A DNA stretch of 64,000 nucleotides from Takifugu bimaculatus (taxonomy: Eukaryota > Chordata > Actinopteri > Tetraodontiformes > Tetraodontidae). Where the stretch lies: positions 3,863,208-3,927,207 of the forward strand of contig CP034989.1 of NCBI GenBank assembly GCA_004026145.2, in the 5' to 3' direction. Numbering within the stretch: position 1 is the first letter of the stretch; each line of letters opens with the position of its first letter. Positions 15,501-30,202 of the stretch are shown here, one piece after another. A model generated the notes under the pieces. The model was not told the DNA's origin. It ran no database searches and worked only from the letters and a program-made list of their open reading frames with translations. Position numbers and translations under genes: made by a program.

Positions 15501-15578
15501 AGCGCATCCTAGCAGAAGAGGGCTACATCCTCACCTCAGGGCGACTCGCACCGAGCTCTCATCCGGCCCGCTGCTCAT
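1..15578 (-). CDS. kif21a: Kinesin-like protein KIF21A, N-terminal ~1160 residues (3' part beyond window)
   Basis: Plus-end kinesin-4 family motor acting on axonal microtubules; the human protein is about 1670 aa, so the C-terminal WD40 propeller lies outside. Twenty-five phase-consistent coding exons (transcript order): 15535-15578, 8978-9200, 7969-8151, 7484-7633, 7151-7285, 6905-7069, 6436-6551, 6167-6362, 5906-6095, 5508-5571, 5212-5415, 4364-4424, 4163-4274, 3899-4087, 3623-3822, 3426-3533, 3245-3313, 2679-2812, 2449-2593, 2158-2352, 1455-1556, 1165-1330, 480-537, 334-388, about 5-219. The start encodes MSSGPDESSVRVALR and joins IRPQLAKEK, as in the family. Seen: P-loop GQTGSGKT (88-95), SSRSH (223-227), DLAGSE (273-278), a lysine run near 550, an acidic linker (~557-615), then long coiled coils. 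KIF21A rather than KIF21B is supported by residue identity and by ABCD2/SLC2A13 synteny. The last donor is GTGA at positions 4-1, hence uncertain. Confidence 0.96.
2865..3191. mobile_element. Tigger/mariner-like MITE in a KIF21A intron
   Basis: A 327 bp element has matching inverted ends: it starts CAGTGGGACCTCTACTTACG and ends with the near-complement (TAAGTAGAGGTCCCACTG). A TA dinucleotide sits at each edge (2863-2864 and 3192-3193), as expected for a Tc1/mariner target duplication. A second internal pair (GTAACCTGAAAATT near 2912 and 3140) is also present. There is no transposase reading frame, so this is a non-autonomous copy. The ends resemble pogo/Tigger-type termini. It lies between the exons at 3245-3313 and 2679-2812. 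Confidence 0.85.
4935..4994 (-). other. Candidate 45-nt cassette exon of KIF21A
   Basis: In the intron between the poly-lysine exon and the first acidic exon, the minus strand shows a pyrimidine-rich run of about 100 nt, an AG acceptor, 45 open nucleotides and an AG|GTTTGC donor, at roughly 4937-4981. The length is divisible by three. The phase fits the flanking exons, adding about 15 residues that begin RRYEESHQHWH. I do not recognise this peptide. Alternative splicing in this KIF21A region is known in mammals, so a cassette is plausible but unproven. Confidence 0.35.
8231..8244. promoter_or_regulatory. RFX X-box-like motif in KIF21A intron 2
   Basis: The 14-mer GTTTCCATGGTGAC fits the palindromic RFX X-box pattern (RYYNYY, short spacer, RRNRAC). 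It lies about 80 bp from exon 3. Binding is inferred from sequence only. Confidence 0.45.
8434..8512. repeat. (TG)n microsatellite, about 39 units
   Basis: An uninterrupted TG run in KIF21A intron 2, likely highly polymorphic. It lies about 280 bp upstream (in transcript sense) of exon 3. Confidence 0.97.
12012..12064. repeat. (CA)n microsatellite, interrupted
   Basis: CA units with two CAGA interruptions in KIF21A intron 1. Confidence 0.95.
12472..12539. repeat. Poly-C plus (CA)n microsatellite
   Basis: A short C run followed by CA units with single CC interruptions, in KIF21A intron 1. Confidence 0.95.
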
Positions 15579-16040
15579 GTTGTCACCGGGGGACAGTCCC
15601 AAACAGTCCAACTTAAAAATAGCTTAATTTCCCCTTTTGTTGATCCTCTTAGGGGGTGAGAGCGCCGCCTAGCCGCGCTCCTTCGCCGCTGTGGCTCCTA
15701 GCAAAGCGCCCGTATTTATCCTCAGCTCCTGCCGCCTCCTCTAGCGCTTCACCGCCTCCTCCTCCTCCTCGACCGCCTGGAAATGAGAGGAGCCATCACG
15801 CAGAGCCACTCCAACTCTTCTCGGGCGATTGGTTCCATCGTCGGGGGGACACACGCACTGGGCCAGACGGCTGCAGTCACCTCTTAGCCGGCATCGTTTC
15901 ACTCAGCCTCCTGCACGAGAACAGGTCAGTCTCTGTGTGCGCGTGGACGACAGCGAGCCAATCAGCGTGCAGGCTGATGAGGGGCTACGTCACTGGGCTC
16001 CGCCCCTTGCCCTGGACCAATCAGGAGCATCTTAGCCTCA
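15579..16040 (-). promoter_or_regulatory. kif21a: KIF21A 5' UTR and GC-rich promoter region
   Basis: The block just upstream of the KIF21A start codon is visibly richer in G, C and CpG than the AT-rich DNA beyond about 16050. It holds CCAAT boxes at 15828-15832 (minus), 15958-15962 and 16017-16021 (plus), a GC box (CTCCGCCCC, 15998-16006) and a CRE-like TACGTCAC (15986-15993). No TATA box is evident. This looks like a broad CpG-type promoter driven by NF-Y, Sp and CREB factors. The transcription start cannot be placed from sequence alone. Confidence 0.6.
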
Positions 16041-16215
16041 ACAATAATACAATGATAAGATATAAGAAAACATCTCCTATTACCGACGAATATTACGGTT
16101 GCTTTGTATTTGCAGACTTTTGTTTTAAATGATTAAGTCATCATTACATTCGAACAGATACGTTCAAAAAACTGAGTTCGTCTAGCACACGAGAAAACGA
16201 CATGAAAGTTATGTG

Positions 16216-16274
16216 CTGCTACCTTGTGGTCAAATGATAGTACTCGTTTTTAATACGTTTCGCCAGCAGATGGC
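16216..16274. promoter_or_regulatory. Pair of divergent CTCF-like motifs upstream of KIF21A
   Basis: On the plus strand CCAGCAGATGGCGA (16263-16276) matches the CTCF core but for the last base. On the minus strand CCACAAGGTAGCAG (16216-16229) is a weaker match. Divergent CTCF pairs often mark domain boundaries; function here is inferred. Confidence 0.4.
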
Positions 16275-17379
16275 GACAACAACCGTCTTGTATTAATACA
16301 TACAAACATAAGGTTTATTCCATTTTTACACACAAAATACTAAAATAGATGTAATAACACAGTTATCTTATCCCGTAGCAAGAAATGAAAATTCAAAGTG
16401 TATAAATTAAGAAAGACTGCAAGGGACACCTTTGGCAATTTTTAAAAATGTATTTATTTACAAGAAAATACATTTTTATTTCATAAGCGTTAAATGTAGG
16501 GAAAATCACTGCCTGTTTCTGGTATATTAAAAAGTTTTATTAACCTGTGACGTCTCCAAGTGATTTTTTTTAATCGCTGATGTTATAAATACTTCGTTAT
16601 TGGGACAATTTGATCATATGAAATACAACTTGTAACCTTTAATAATTCATAAATTATAAATCTTTTAGTCTCTAAATTAACAAATAGCTAACCGAAAATA
16701 AAATAATTTTATTAGTCAAGGTGTCATCACAATATACAGCAGAACCATACAAGCTGTTAAAAACATACTCGTGGTATTAGATTTAAAGCAGGGTAACAGA
16801 CGATGGGGTGCCATATTAAACGAAGCAGCCAGACTTTAAAGTAAAGAGAAATATTTACCGTTATCTTTAAAAATATGCAATTACTGTGTTTGGCCACTGT
16901 AGTCCATATGGACCCACTATGGCGCTAAAACACGGATAACGTGTAAAGGCAATTTGTTTAAAAACGATGAACTAAGGTGGCTTTTTTTGATGTTTTATTT
17001 TCAGATTTTAATGGCTGCCTAAAATCCAGTGGGCCCCGATCAAGCATTCAAGAAAATCTTAACTAGGATGTTTAGTTTAAAAATGTATCTTTGGAATATA
17101 AAGGCTAACTAAAGTGTGGTCCGCATAGAATTAATAATAAGCCCACTTCTCAGAAAACAGCACCTCATCATCTATAACCCCACCCTCACTTAATTCAATA
17201 ACAGTAGTTCTAAGTTTCTAAGATGACCTGTGGAGTTCAGGCTGACCTGGTGTTCCAGGGTCACCCTGCAGACTCTGCATCATTCCCTCGGCACTCTGCT
17301 CTCTGGCCTCGGTGTCATCAGAGTCTGACTGGTGGCAACCTGATAACTCGCCAGTGTCAAAACAACTCTAGTAATGCCT

Positions 17380-17775
17380 GCAGTGTTCAAGAGATCCTAT
17401 AGATCGCTTTAAAGGTTTGTCTGGGTCTGGCCCCCAGATATTTAGGTGAGCTGTTGACCCAGTACGAGCCAGCCTGCAGCCTGAGATCCTCTGGTGGGGC
17501 CATTCTGGTGGTTCCAAAGTTGTGATTGAAGATTAGAGGACAACTGCGGTCGGGGCCCCTTGACTTTGGAACGACCTGCCCGAGGAGATAAGGCTGGCAG
17601 GGTCAGTGTATTTATGTAAACCTCTTCTAAAATCCCATTTATACAGCCAGGCCTTCAAATGAGCTGCTGTTAGTTTGTCCTTTAAATGCGTTTCATCCTT
17701 TTGCTGCCCTTAAATCTTGTGGCTCTGCTAGTTGTTGAGCACCGTGAAGTCCTGGATTGAAAAGGCGCCACGTAG
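17380..17775 (+). mobile_element. Decayed L2-type (Maui-like) LINE 3' end
   Basis: The plus strand resembles the end of the reverse-transcriptase ORF and 3' tail of teleost L2-clade LINEs. Translated pieces read YLGELLTQYEPA, LRSSGGAILVVPK and further on NDLPEE-like sequence, broken by stops and indels. It is followed by tail-like sequence (GTTGAGCACCGTGAAG, about 17735) and AAGGCGCCACGTA. The family is assigned from memory of this conserved ending. It is 5'-truncated and dead. Confidence 0.7.
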
Positions 17776-18881
17776 CTGAAGACACTACTGTTATTAACGT
17801 GTGTCAAGAATGAAAACCTCATCATTTCAGTGCGAGCATCACTGAGCCTAAAGAAGACTTTAGAATTTTCCATAGTGGTGTCTCCACAGTGCAATCATCA
17901 AATAAGACGTGTTAACGAACCAATAAAATAAAACAGATGATACAGGTGCAGTTATAGAGCGAGCAAAACTCCTGATCCTTTGCTGATAACGGCGCGGTCT
18001 GAATGACAGCAGTGTGCTTGTTTGTCTTTTCTGCTGCACATTTGGACTGATTGTCCTTTTACTGACATTTTTCCACCATTTTTCCACCTTGTAGATAAAT
18101 TTGACAGCAGGTAAATAACTTATTACCTTTCAAAGTTAAAATCTACCCATTGTGCCTGGAAAAATATACATCCGTGGTTGAAACCTCCGCATGGGACCAC
18201 AACAAGCTTTTTTATTTTTACAGCGTACAAAATTAGCAGAACTTAAAAGCAGCCTTGACCAACAATCACGCATCTTCACAGTATCAGAGCTTTAAATCAG
18301 GCTATATAGGGTTAACCTGGCTGGACAGGGCAGCACCCAAGGGCAGCACCCAAGGCACCCACCAGCCATTCCTACATTATTATGCAAAACTAACATCAAA
18401 ATTCAATTTGATCAGGGAATCTCCTGGTTGCCCTGTGAGTCTAACTGGTCTCCTGTTGCTGCTCGCGGCTGTATCTAAGCAGGCTCAGCCTCTCTCTTTC
18501 TATTATGTTTGTTTAATAAAGCCGAAACCTCCAGATTTAGAACCAGAGATGCGTCACTAATTGTTCTAAAAACAGATCCCGGGTACAGGAGCAGTTGATC
18601 CCGCATGGTACTGGTGGAAATACTGCTTTAGCTACCCCCCTGCCTGTATAAAACAAGGGGAAACTGCTCAGAAACATGTAAAAAAAAGAGATAAAGTGCA
18701 ACAAAACAAACGGGAAGTTAAAACTGGATTTTTCTGAGTAGAGTAAGAGTCCCAACCCTATAGACGCGTATGGAACCCTGACCCCAACCGCCCCCCCACC
18801 CCTGCGGATTTCTTTTCATTGTTTCCTTACCCCCCATTCTCCTCTTTTCTCCCTTTTGGGCCCCCTCGCTCCCTCCTCCTC

Positions 18882-20831
18882 TCAGTCCTCGCTTGTTTTC
18901 AGGACAGAGTCGTCTCCCAGGATTTTGCAGAGTGCATTGAGGCGGTGCTGCATCTCGGGAATGCCGGCCAGCTGGGCCTCCAGCCGCTGTTTCTCCTCGG
19001 TGAGAGAGAGGCGTGTCGCCGTGTCCAGCTGCTCGAAGCGCCAGCCGCCCTCACCGTCGAACTGCAGCAGGTGGGTGTGGTACTTCCTGGAAGTGGAGAG
19101 TCACACGCTGAATCGACTCCTTTTTATCTCACGACCAAGATATTTGGTGCGTCGTGTGCAGAGATGGGTCTCACCACAGGGAGGGTCTGTGCGTGATGGA
19201 CAGCAGAGAGATGCCAGCGTTTTTGGCAGCCTGGAAAATCTTTCCCTCCACATCAATGCTCACCGCGCTGGTACACTCATCCAGTAGAGCATATTTAGGC
19301 CTGACATGCAGAGATTAAATGGGATTATGCATCATGCTTGATAGAAAGCCCACACTGTAAATTACCATTACACGACAGCTCCAGTGTTTTTTTTTTAATA
19401 ATACATTTAAGAGAGGAAAAAGGTCCCGTTTAAGAAGTCAGGATGTTATTGTCATTAATGCTGCATGAACAAGGCCTCTATGTGAATAAAGGATGCAAAT
19501 AAAAGGCAGTAGAGATGATTTAGTGTGGCCTTTTAACCATTAAATATGAGCGTGGGCCTTTGAGGTGTTAGCATGGCTAATAAGGGTTTATACAGTATAT
19601 TTGTGTCTGAAGCAGAGTGTGTAGTTAACTGAATTGATCAGGAGCAAACTGATAAATCCGGTTCTCCCTACTTATGGTAGAACATGCGAGCCATGCCCAT
19701 CCTCTGCTTCTCGCCGCCTGACAGCACGTCCTTCCAGTCCAGCTCAGCATCCCAGCCTGTTTACATCAGAACAAAACATACGCTTGGATACATTCACAGG
19801 CTTTGCTGTTTTGGCCTTTCTGAATCAGAACAGCGGAGGAGAGTTTCCAGGGTTACGGGTGATGAAAGCGACGCCACCTCCAACATCAGAAGGACCCTCA
19901 GGAGCAACAGACAGTTTATAATGTGATGTGTTCTTTATCCAAAAGAAAACTCTTTGAGGCTCCATTGCGTGTGCATGAGCATTGATCCGGGACTCCGGTT
20001 GCGTGTGTGACCTAAACCTCGTTCAACACTTTTACAGTGTGGCCATTCATAAATTAAGCCCTCTCACGACCCGAAGCTTCGCACAGCATTTGGCTCGTGA
20101 CAGCGGCGCTGCCTATTGGGAAATGAGAGGCGAGTGGCCAATTAGCTCGACTGTAGGACCGGAGTTCAAACAGCAGCGGACCGGATGGATCTGTCTTCTG
20201 AGAAGTATTGATCAGTACTGGTTTTGTGGACCTCCATCCACTCTCCCCAACAAAGATCTGATGAACATAGTTTTCAGAAACCGGTATTGTGGAAAGCAGA
20301 ACATCAGTGTGTGATCTGCATGACGTGTTTTTGTGGCCTCAGCCTCCTTTTTGTGTCCTTTTGTCATTTCTTTTTAAATTCACTACTTTGTTCTTCTGTA
20401 CCTCTACATGATTCAGACTAGTTTTAATTTGAACTTCAGCTATTTTTGACCCATTTTAACTTTATTTTTTAACCATGATGTCTAAATTGGACAAACCAAT
20501 TGCCACAAGTGACTTTATGCTGGAATTTATGGAATTTATGCTAACACATTTACATCAGAATGAACCGTGCACGTCTAGGTGCACCGGGCAGCACAAGCCC
20601 TACCTCCCTCCCGGGTGACGATGTGATTGAGGTTCACGATGTCCAAGATGGCCTCCAGGTCCTTGTCACTGAGGCCCCTTGCAGTCATGTCCTCCACAGA
20701 GTCTGGGTAGATCACCTGATCCCGTAGAGTACCCAACGACATGTACGGCCTGGAGAAACACACACACACACACACACATCTTCACAGGCTGTTTCTTTGT
20801 TAACTTGTCATTCATTAAAGTACTTGAAAAG

Positions 20832-20870
<39 letters not shown>

Positions 20871-23252
20871 GTAGCGCATGTTTCACACACTTAACGAACA
20901 AATTCTAAAGGGAAGCAGAGCTTTTGTGCTTCTCTTGTGTCTATTGAGCAGGGTGCACTGAGCCCCGTTACAGCTGCCAGGTGGCTTCGTCATCCTAACT
21001 ATAAAATATTCACTGCTCTCCAGGAGGCGGCTCGCTGTGTGTGTCGCTGTGTGTCGCTCTTAAGCAGCTGTGGGTAAAATTACATGTGACAGCTTGACTT
21101 TCACATTAGCTGAGTTTCAGTTGGAGGATCTATTGATCTCACACAATCTACTGGTCCGCACGGTAAATATATATATATTATATATATATATTAGTATAGT
21201 ATATAGTATATAATATTCATTCATTTATCAGTTGTCCTGAAGAAGAAGAAGAAGAAGAAGTGGGATGTCCAGAAGCTCTGATTTTTGAAATTGAAAACAA
21301 ACAGGAAATGACAATTCTGTGATTGCCTTGGTTCAAATTGATCATAAGTAATCTCACTATATCCAACATTTACTGGGAAAATATAGGATAGCATGAATTA
21401 TCCAGACAATTATGATAAAGACGGCCTGTGTAAGGATTAAAGAGGACTACTGGTGAGAATACAAACTGGAAAAAGTGAGCAACTTTTCAGGAGTGTCGGA
21501 GGACCTACTCCACCAAGGGCTGTTGAACTAAATAGATTTTTCCATGACTGCCTCCGCAAGTTTTTCCACTCCAGACATTTGTTGTGTATGGAAAAGCAGA
21601 AATTAGTGTATTAAGGTGATTAAACACAGCAAAAATATTACATTGTTTATTATCTTCTGTTTCTGACAGTAGTTGGTCTGAAATCTTCATCATGTGACCA
21701 TCAAAGAAAGATATGAAGCATAAAGAAATTGTTCTGTAGTATCTGACACCCATTTTGGGTGGTTAATATTTTACAGCGAACGGAGCTCTGTTTCACCTCA
21801 GTAGTCCTCACTCCCTCACACACACACCCAGGTGCAATGTGGGAATATTTGTGAGTGTGTGTATACCTCTGAGGGATGTAGAACATGTGTTCAGGAGAGG
21901 GTTTGTATAGCCGGCCTCCGTAGACGGGCCACAAGCCGCTGAGGATCCGGAAGAGGGAACTTTTCCCGCAGCCGTTAGGACCTGTGATCAACAGATGCAT
22001 GTTTTCTTCCACCTGGAGAAAAAAAAAACTGGTAAAATTGCTGCATGTTGCTTATATGGTCCCAGATCACAGCTCTGAAGTCACTTCCTTGTAGTACTTC
22101 TAATATTCTGAACCTTTTTCAAAAACAAGTCAATTAAAATACCTTAAAGTTCAGGCAAGAAACTACAACGTCCCCATTCGGCGTGATGATTGGGACGTTC
22201 TCACACACGATGCCGTTGTCTACGTCTATCACTTCACCTGAGGAGAGGGAGGAAAGGAAGAGAGAATTAGTGGGAATTCAGAGTTGATGTGAAGCAGGAT
22301 TATGCTGTAGATATGATGTGAATTATCTCTGAGATTAACCGAGCCTTTTAATCTAGCAGGACCTTCATCCTCGGGTCAAATGGATTTCATGCATTCAAGC
22401 TTCTCAACCTGTTGGTTGCTTTAAGCACCAGTTCTGGTCGAATCTAACCAGAATCTTCAGCACAAACATCCAAAGCTACAAGCGTAGGCTGCTGACTTCC
22501 TGTTTCTACCTTTAATCTCCAGTGGTCCCTCTATGTGCATCTCAGGCTTGCTCTTCTTCTCTGCTCCTGCTGTGGCGGACAGAGAGGAGCGCTTGTAGAC
22601 GCCCTTCTGGACGTCATCGAACACCACGAACATGTTGTGGACCCGGGCGGTGTAGCCTGCCAGCTCAGTGACCTAAACCAACACAACACAATGTGGTCAA
22701 AGTTTGTGTAGAACCCTGAATTGGGATCATCATGATATGATACGGAAAATCTAATTTTGTAAATGACTTTATGGCTGTATTTCCACAATATGTGGAAATA
22801 TAAAGCCAAGTCATGGCCAGTGACTCTGTGGCTTCAGCGCTACGTCCAGCAGTGGGACACTTCAGTGTTTGCACACCTTGATGATTTCAAACAGAATTGA
22901 GGAATTGGAAGTCATGTGACGATGCAAAGGGGAAACAAACAACCAATCAGAATGAAATAAAAATGACTTCAAGAGGCACTTAAAATCCACCAGATGTTAT
23001 AGTATAGGATCTTTATTTTGAACGATCATCCAGATGCCACGGCGAAAGAATAAGAAAAATCTCAGAATTATGAGTCTGCCAATGGTGGTGAAAGGTGTGT
23101 ATTCTGCTATTATGGACACACACTTTATTGGTAAAACCACCACAAGCTGACATTTACCTTCGAAAATATACTCAAGCAGAAAGTGAGAAAGAGATACAGA
23201 AGTGCTGGCTTAAAGATCAACAGATGGAGGATTATTCACAGCCTGGCTAAGA

Positions 23253-23293
<41 letters not shown>

Positions 23294-26200
23294 CGGGTGC
23301 TGACTGGCCTGCAGTGACATTAGAAGGCTAAATCTTGTGAAATTCTGTGTTGGATTTTTTATATATCAGAGAAACTACTTGCATTGTCCCATAACAATCC
23401 AATACTCCACCAATCCACAATACTCCATTACACCAACCAATTAATGCTTGGTTACGTCTACAGGTCATGCTGCTACAGTATATCCCACTTTACACATGAA
23501 TTAATTCAATCTCTTTTCAGTCAATTATAGAAGATTACATTAGAATGTTAAGACCCACTTTCCATTCTGGAGTTGAAACTGGTTGTTATAAACAGTAAAA
23601 TAGGAAGTCGTGAGCGCTTGTGTTGTGATACAGCCTGAAAAGGCTTTAAAAGGATGAACAGTCAAAAGAAAGCAAGGCTACAGAACACATACAACAACAC
23701 AGACACACTGTACTTCAGGCAGAGGTTGGAGCTGCTTGAGGAATGTGCCCACTAAAGTACACTAACACTTTTGCAGGCCTTGCATGCAGAGGCTTGCAGC
23801 TGCACAGATAATCACAGTGCACGCAGAGGGGTGTTATGCACACACACGTGTGATAAAACAAATAGGATGAACTCCAATGTCCCTGATTTGTTTATTGAAA
23901 TAAATACACCCAGTGTTGCTGGTTATGGTCCTCTAACAACCCACACGGGCATCCGGTGCATCAGTAATACGGGGCTTGTGAGACTGTGACTCCTCCAGTT
24001 GGTACACCCGAACAATGGAAAGATTTTGAAAAGAGGTGAGTCACAAATAGCAGCTGACAACAGCCCACTCACATTTTGGAAAGGTTTGAAACTTCCATTC
24101 GTATGCCACGCTATGCTAGGCTCACCTTCGTCCAATGGGACGCCACTTTCGCCACAGATGTGATCCAAGGCAGACAACAATCCATCTGTGCTGCCAGGGA
24201 ACGGTGCCACAATATATGTCGCAGGCAAAATCCTCTTTTGGATTGCAGAGTTAAGCCAGAGTGAAAGAATTCCTGAATAGAACCTGCTAGTTTTGGGCCG
24301 ATTAAAGAGCAAAAAAAGACCTGGGATTTGAGTGTGAATGAGGCTTTTCATTCAGCTGTTCCTTACTCCAGGACTCCTGCAGACGTGTGCGGAGCTTCAC
24401 GAGCGTGATTACAGCGGAATGGATGAACCGCTAAGCAAGGATGAGTTAATTATTTAGCAATCTCGACATCATCCCTCCGTCTATGGATCTCATCTGCCCG
24501 CCGTAATATCCAAAACAGTTTCCCATTGAAAACCATGAACTATTTACCAAATACAACATCTTCCCATCAGCTAAAGAATATGTTATCTGGAGGTTACTGT
24601 AGTTTAGGCGGTAGAGTGGTCGGCCGTGCTCGGGTAGAGATATGAAGCTGTGTTTACCTCTTTGTAGGAGGACATGATCCTCTCAATGGCATCAGCTCCT
24701 GAGGCCAGGAGGTTTCGGGCGGTCGTAAAAGCCTCTGTCCTTTCACTCACCATCACCTGCGTTTGCCCATCTGCCATTTCTAGATCACAAAAGAGAGCAA
24801 AGGGAAAAACACATGCTTGAAAAACCTGCAAATCTGCTGCGAGGACATAAGCAATATTGAGATTTGAGTCCATTAGAATAGTATGAAAATGATTTATTTA
24901 AATATGAGAAGTGACAGAAGGAACAGTACGAAAATGGAAAGACATCAGCAGTTTTATTGGATGCATCTGAAATGTCAAGCACGTGCGGTTGGCTGGTACT
25001 TTTTTTGTGATCATTGCCTGCATGAGAAGGAAGCAGGAGCCATTGGGCCATCATGATGTGCGCTGACTTGTGTTTATGCCACAGAGTGAAAAGTGGAAGT
25101 GACACAAGGGCACTTCAAATGTGTGATGTGCAGTGTGTGTCTATAATAACAGCCTCCTCACCACTGTCAGCGAAGCCAGTGGCTGTGATGATCGGCACGG
25201 CCACCATGACAAGCCCGCTGCTGCTCCACACGTACTTCATGAGGAACTGCTCGATCATGATGTACCAGAGTCGTTTGGACAGAATCAGATTCATCTGGTC
25301 TGCCAGAGCACGGTAGCACTTCTGCAGCTGGTGCATCTCCACCTGCAAGTGACAAAAATAGCCCGTTATCTCCATAATCACTTTAGTTAAGAATCAAACA
25401 TCTGGGGTTACTTCAGGCCACAGTCATCATCAAAAGGCCTGCTTGTGAACACTTGTGAAGACTGTAATAAATGTGTTATGGGATGAAATGTATGCATTTC
25501 CTCCACACTACATACCTTGTGTCCTCTGTAAAAAGCAATCTCCTCAGCATTTGCAATGATCCTGGAGTGCACATAGCGGAGGTAGCCTTTCCTATGAGCT
25601 TCCTCAGCCACAAGCTTGCCAAATTTTGGTGAACAGGCACGCAAGACCTTAGCTGTGGCAAAAACCACCAGTCCGGCCAACAGAGTTGGGCCGGATGCGC
25701 TGGCTCCCCTAGACCTGGCGGTCTGTATCAGGGTGTAGGAGGTCAGCATCACATCTAAAATAGGCTTGGTGAGGTTCGAATAAAGGTGGGCCACTGACTG
25801 AGAGAACATCATCACGTCCTCGGTCAGAGACTGGTCCGGGTTGGCCAGCCTCCCATCCATGTTGCTGACTTTGTAGTAGGTCTGATCGGTGAAGTATGTC
25901 CGGTAAGCGTGGTTCACCAGCCGGGTGCGAAAGGCCAGAGCCAGTTTGCATTCCAGGTACCGAATGGCGCTGTTGACGAACGTGGCTGGGATGGCAATGA
26001 GGAGCCATTTGATCAGCTGAAGGATGAAGCGCTTGGGTTTCTTTTCCACGATTGTCTTGACGATCTTGCCGTCCAAACTGGCCACATAAATAGATAAAAA
26101 CGTCCTGGATATCAAAGCCACTGAGTGCAATGAGAGTAACCCCAGCTCTTTTGACACGAGCTTAGGGAAGAGGATTTTAGCAAGTTCCAGAATCTGTTTG

Positions 26201-26457
26201 AAAAATTCTGCATTTACCCCCGGTGATGTCTTCTTGCACGCTGCATCCTCCGTGTGCGCATTCACCAAACAAGAAGAACCATTTTCCGCCTTTGAGAGCT
26301 GGTGATTCCTCGCATTCCTGTTCTTGCTGAGCTGCCTACAAATGATGGGGTACAGCGTTTTGACACTGTAAGCCGCCGCCGCAAGAAACACGGCTCTTTT
26401 CGCCGCAGTCGTGCGGTCCCATTTCACTTTGGCCGCAGCATCGAAGATGTTTGACAT
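18882..26457 (-). CDS. abcd2: ATP-binding cassette sub-family D member 2 (ALDR), complete
   Basis: Peroxisomal half-transporter that dimerises to import very-long-chain and polyunsaturated acyl-CoAs. Ten exons in perfect phase: 25516-26457, 25162-25342, 24658-24779, 22510-22672, 22143-22237, 21867-22012, 20604-20749, 19672-19756, 19175-19300, 18882-19086; 2211 nt, 736 aa (human about 740). Exon 1 holds the first transmembrane helices and the conserved NAEEIAFYRGHK loop. Nucleotide-binding domain: Walker A GPNGCGKSS (512-520), signature LSGGEKQR (610-617), Walker B ALLDE (631-635) and H-loop His664. All catalytic residues are intact. ABCD2 is chosen over ABCD1 from closer residue identity and from the KIF21A/SLC2A13 neighbourhood. 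The start is MSNIFDAAAKVKWDR, matching the family N terminus. The gene diverges from REDIC1 across about 670 bp. Confidence 0.97.
20750..21866 (-). other. ABCD2 intron 6 with CA/TG tracts and AT-rich palindrome
   Basis: This 1.1 kb intron follows the Walker A exon. It contains CA (about 20759-20778) and TG (about 20836-20868) tracts lying in inverted orientation, an AT-rich near-palindrome (about 21165-21215) and a short GAA run (21241-21261). No exon is visible. Confidence 0.75.
22673..24657 (-). other. ABCD2 intron 3
   Basis: This 2 kb intron lies between the exons coding for the transmembrane/NBD linker. It contains a CA microsatellite (about 23255-23290) and otherwise unremarkable sequence. 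Open frames here lack splice support and resemble no known protein. Confidence 0.7.
23255..23290. repeat. (CA)n microsatellite
   Basis: About 18 uninterrupted CA units in ABCD2 intron 3. Confidence 0.95.
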
Positions 26458-27128
26458 TTTTGAACGTTAGTCGTTTCTGATGACGATCCTCTTCAAATCC
26501 ATCCCTTGAAATATGACTCACCGTGTGGATGTAAAAAAGGACTTCTGATGACAATATTGCTATGAATCCAGCCCGGTAGATGCACCGCTACAACCTGCTC
26601 ATTTTCTGTCACGGGTCTGTCAAGTTACACGTTTGAGATCGACGGGAAATCCGCTTGTGGCTGTCAAAATAAAAACCTCACGGTCAGTTTAAAGCTAAAG
26701 TTAAAGGCTAGCCCTACGCGTTCGTGCTTTTGTTTTATTAAATTATTTGTTTGTGTTTCCGCTTTCTGGCACCGCTCATTTCCGCCTTACGCATCTGCAG
26801 CGGCTTTCTGATTGGTCGCGCCCCCGGCCGGCAGGAAGATTGGCTGTTATGATAAATTAATACCGTTGTAATTTAAAAAAAGTGTTTTTTTTAAAAAGTC
26901 AAAATTAGTCCAATAACCATTGTTATTAAGTTCATAGGTTATTATTTTTCCTTCACAAGCTTGATAAAAATTCTAAAGCAAATTCCAATATTTGTGAGTG
27001 GCGCGTGGAGGAATAAGTTGCTGCGCACAACCTTAGTGATAGCTAACGAATATGACCTAACAAAAGCCTCGAGCAAATGAAGCCATTCACTTAACTCCAT
27101 ATATTACTTGATAGTTAATGCTACTAAA
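26458..27128. promoter_or_regulatory. Divergent promoter region of ABCD2 and REDIC1
   Basis: The two start codons face away from each other across 671 bp. The middle is GC-rich (about 26780-26840) and carries ATTGG (inverted CCAAT) at 26811-26815 and again at 26839-26843, beside CGCGCCCCCGG. No TATA box stands out for either gene. A shared CCAAT/GC-box bidirectional promoter is the simplest reading. Whether one initiation zone serves both genes is inference. Confidence 0.55.

Positions 27129-30202
<3,074 letters not shown>

Larger units (their letters stand above)
9201..15534 (-). other. KIF21A intron 1
   Basis: This 6.3 kb intron separates the start-codon exon from the first motor-domain exon. 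It has no convincing exon on either strand. It holds CA microsatellites (about 12012-12064, 12483-12539, 12992-13032, 15030-15064, 15212-15244) and a short GA-rich stretch near 14085-14115. The remainder looks like unique, AT-leaning sequence. A long first intron often carries enhancers, but no specific element is claimed. Confidence 0.75.
16041..18881. other. Intergenic DNA between KIF21A 5' end and ABCD2 3' end
   Basis: No exon is supported on either strand. Contents: two CTCF-like motifs near 16216 and 16263, a long AT-rich stretch (about 16280-17200), a decayed LINE (about 17380-17775), a small direct duplication of GGGCAGCACCCAAG near 18328-18355, and the probable ABCD2 3' UTR with minus-strand ATTAAA (18512-18517) and AATAAA (18211-18216). 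Confidence 0.7.

Noticed and set aside
1..15578. KIF21B instead of KIF21A
   Set aside because: Residues after the motor domain, the acidic linker and synteny with ABCD2 fit KIF21A.
18882..26457. ABCD1 instead of ABCD2
   Set aside because: N-terminal and linker residues and the KIF21A/SLC2A13 neighbourhood favour ABCD2.
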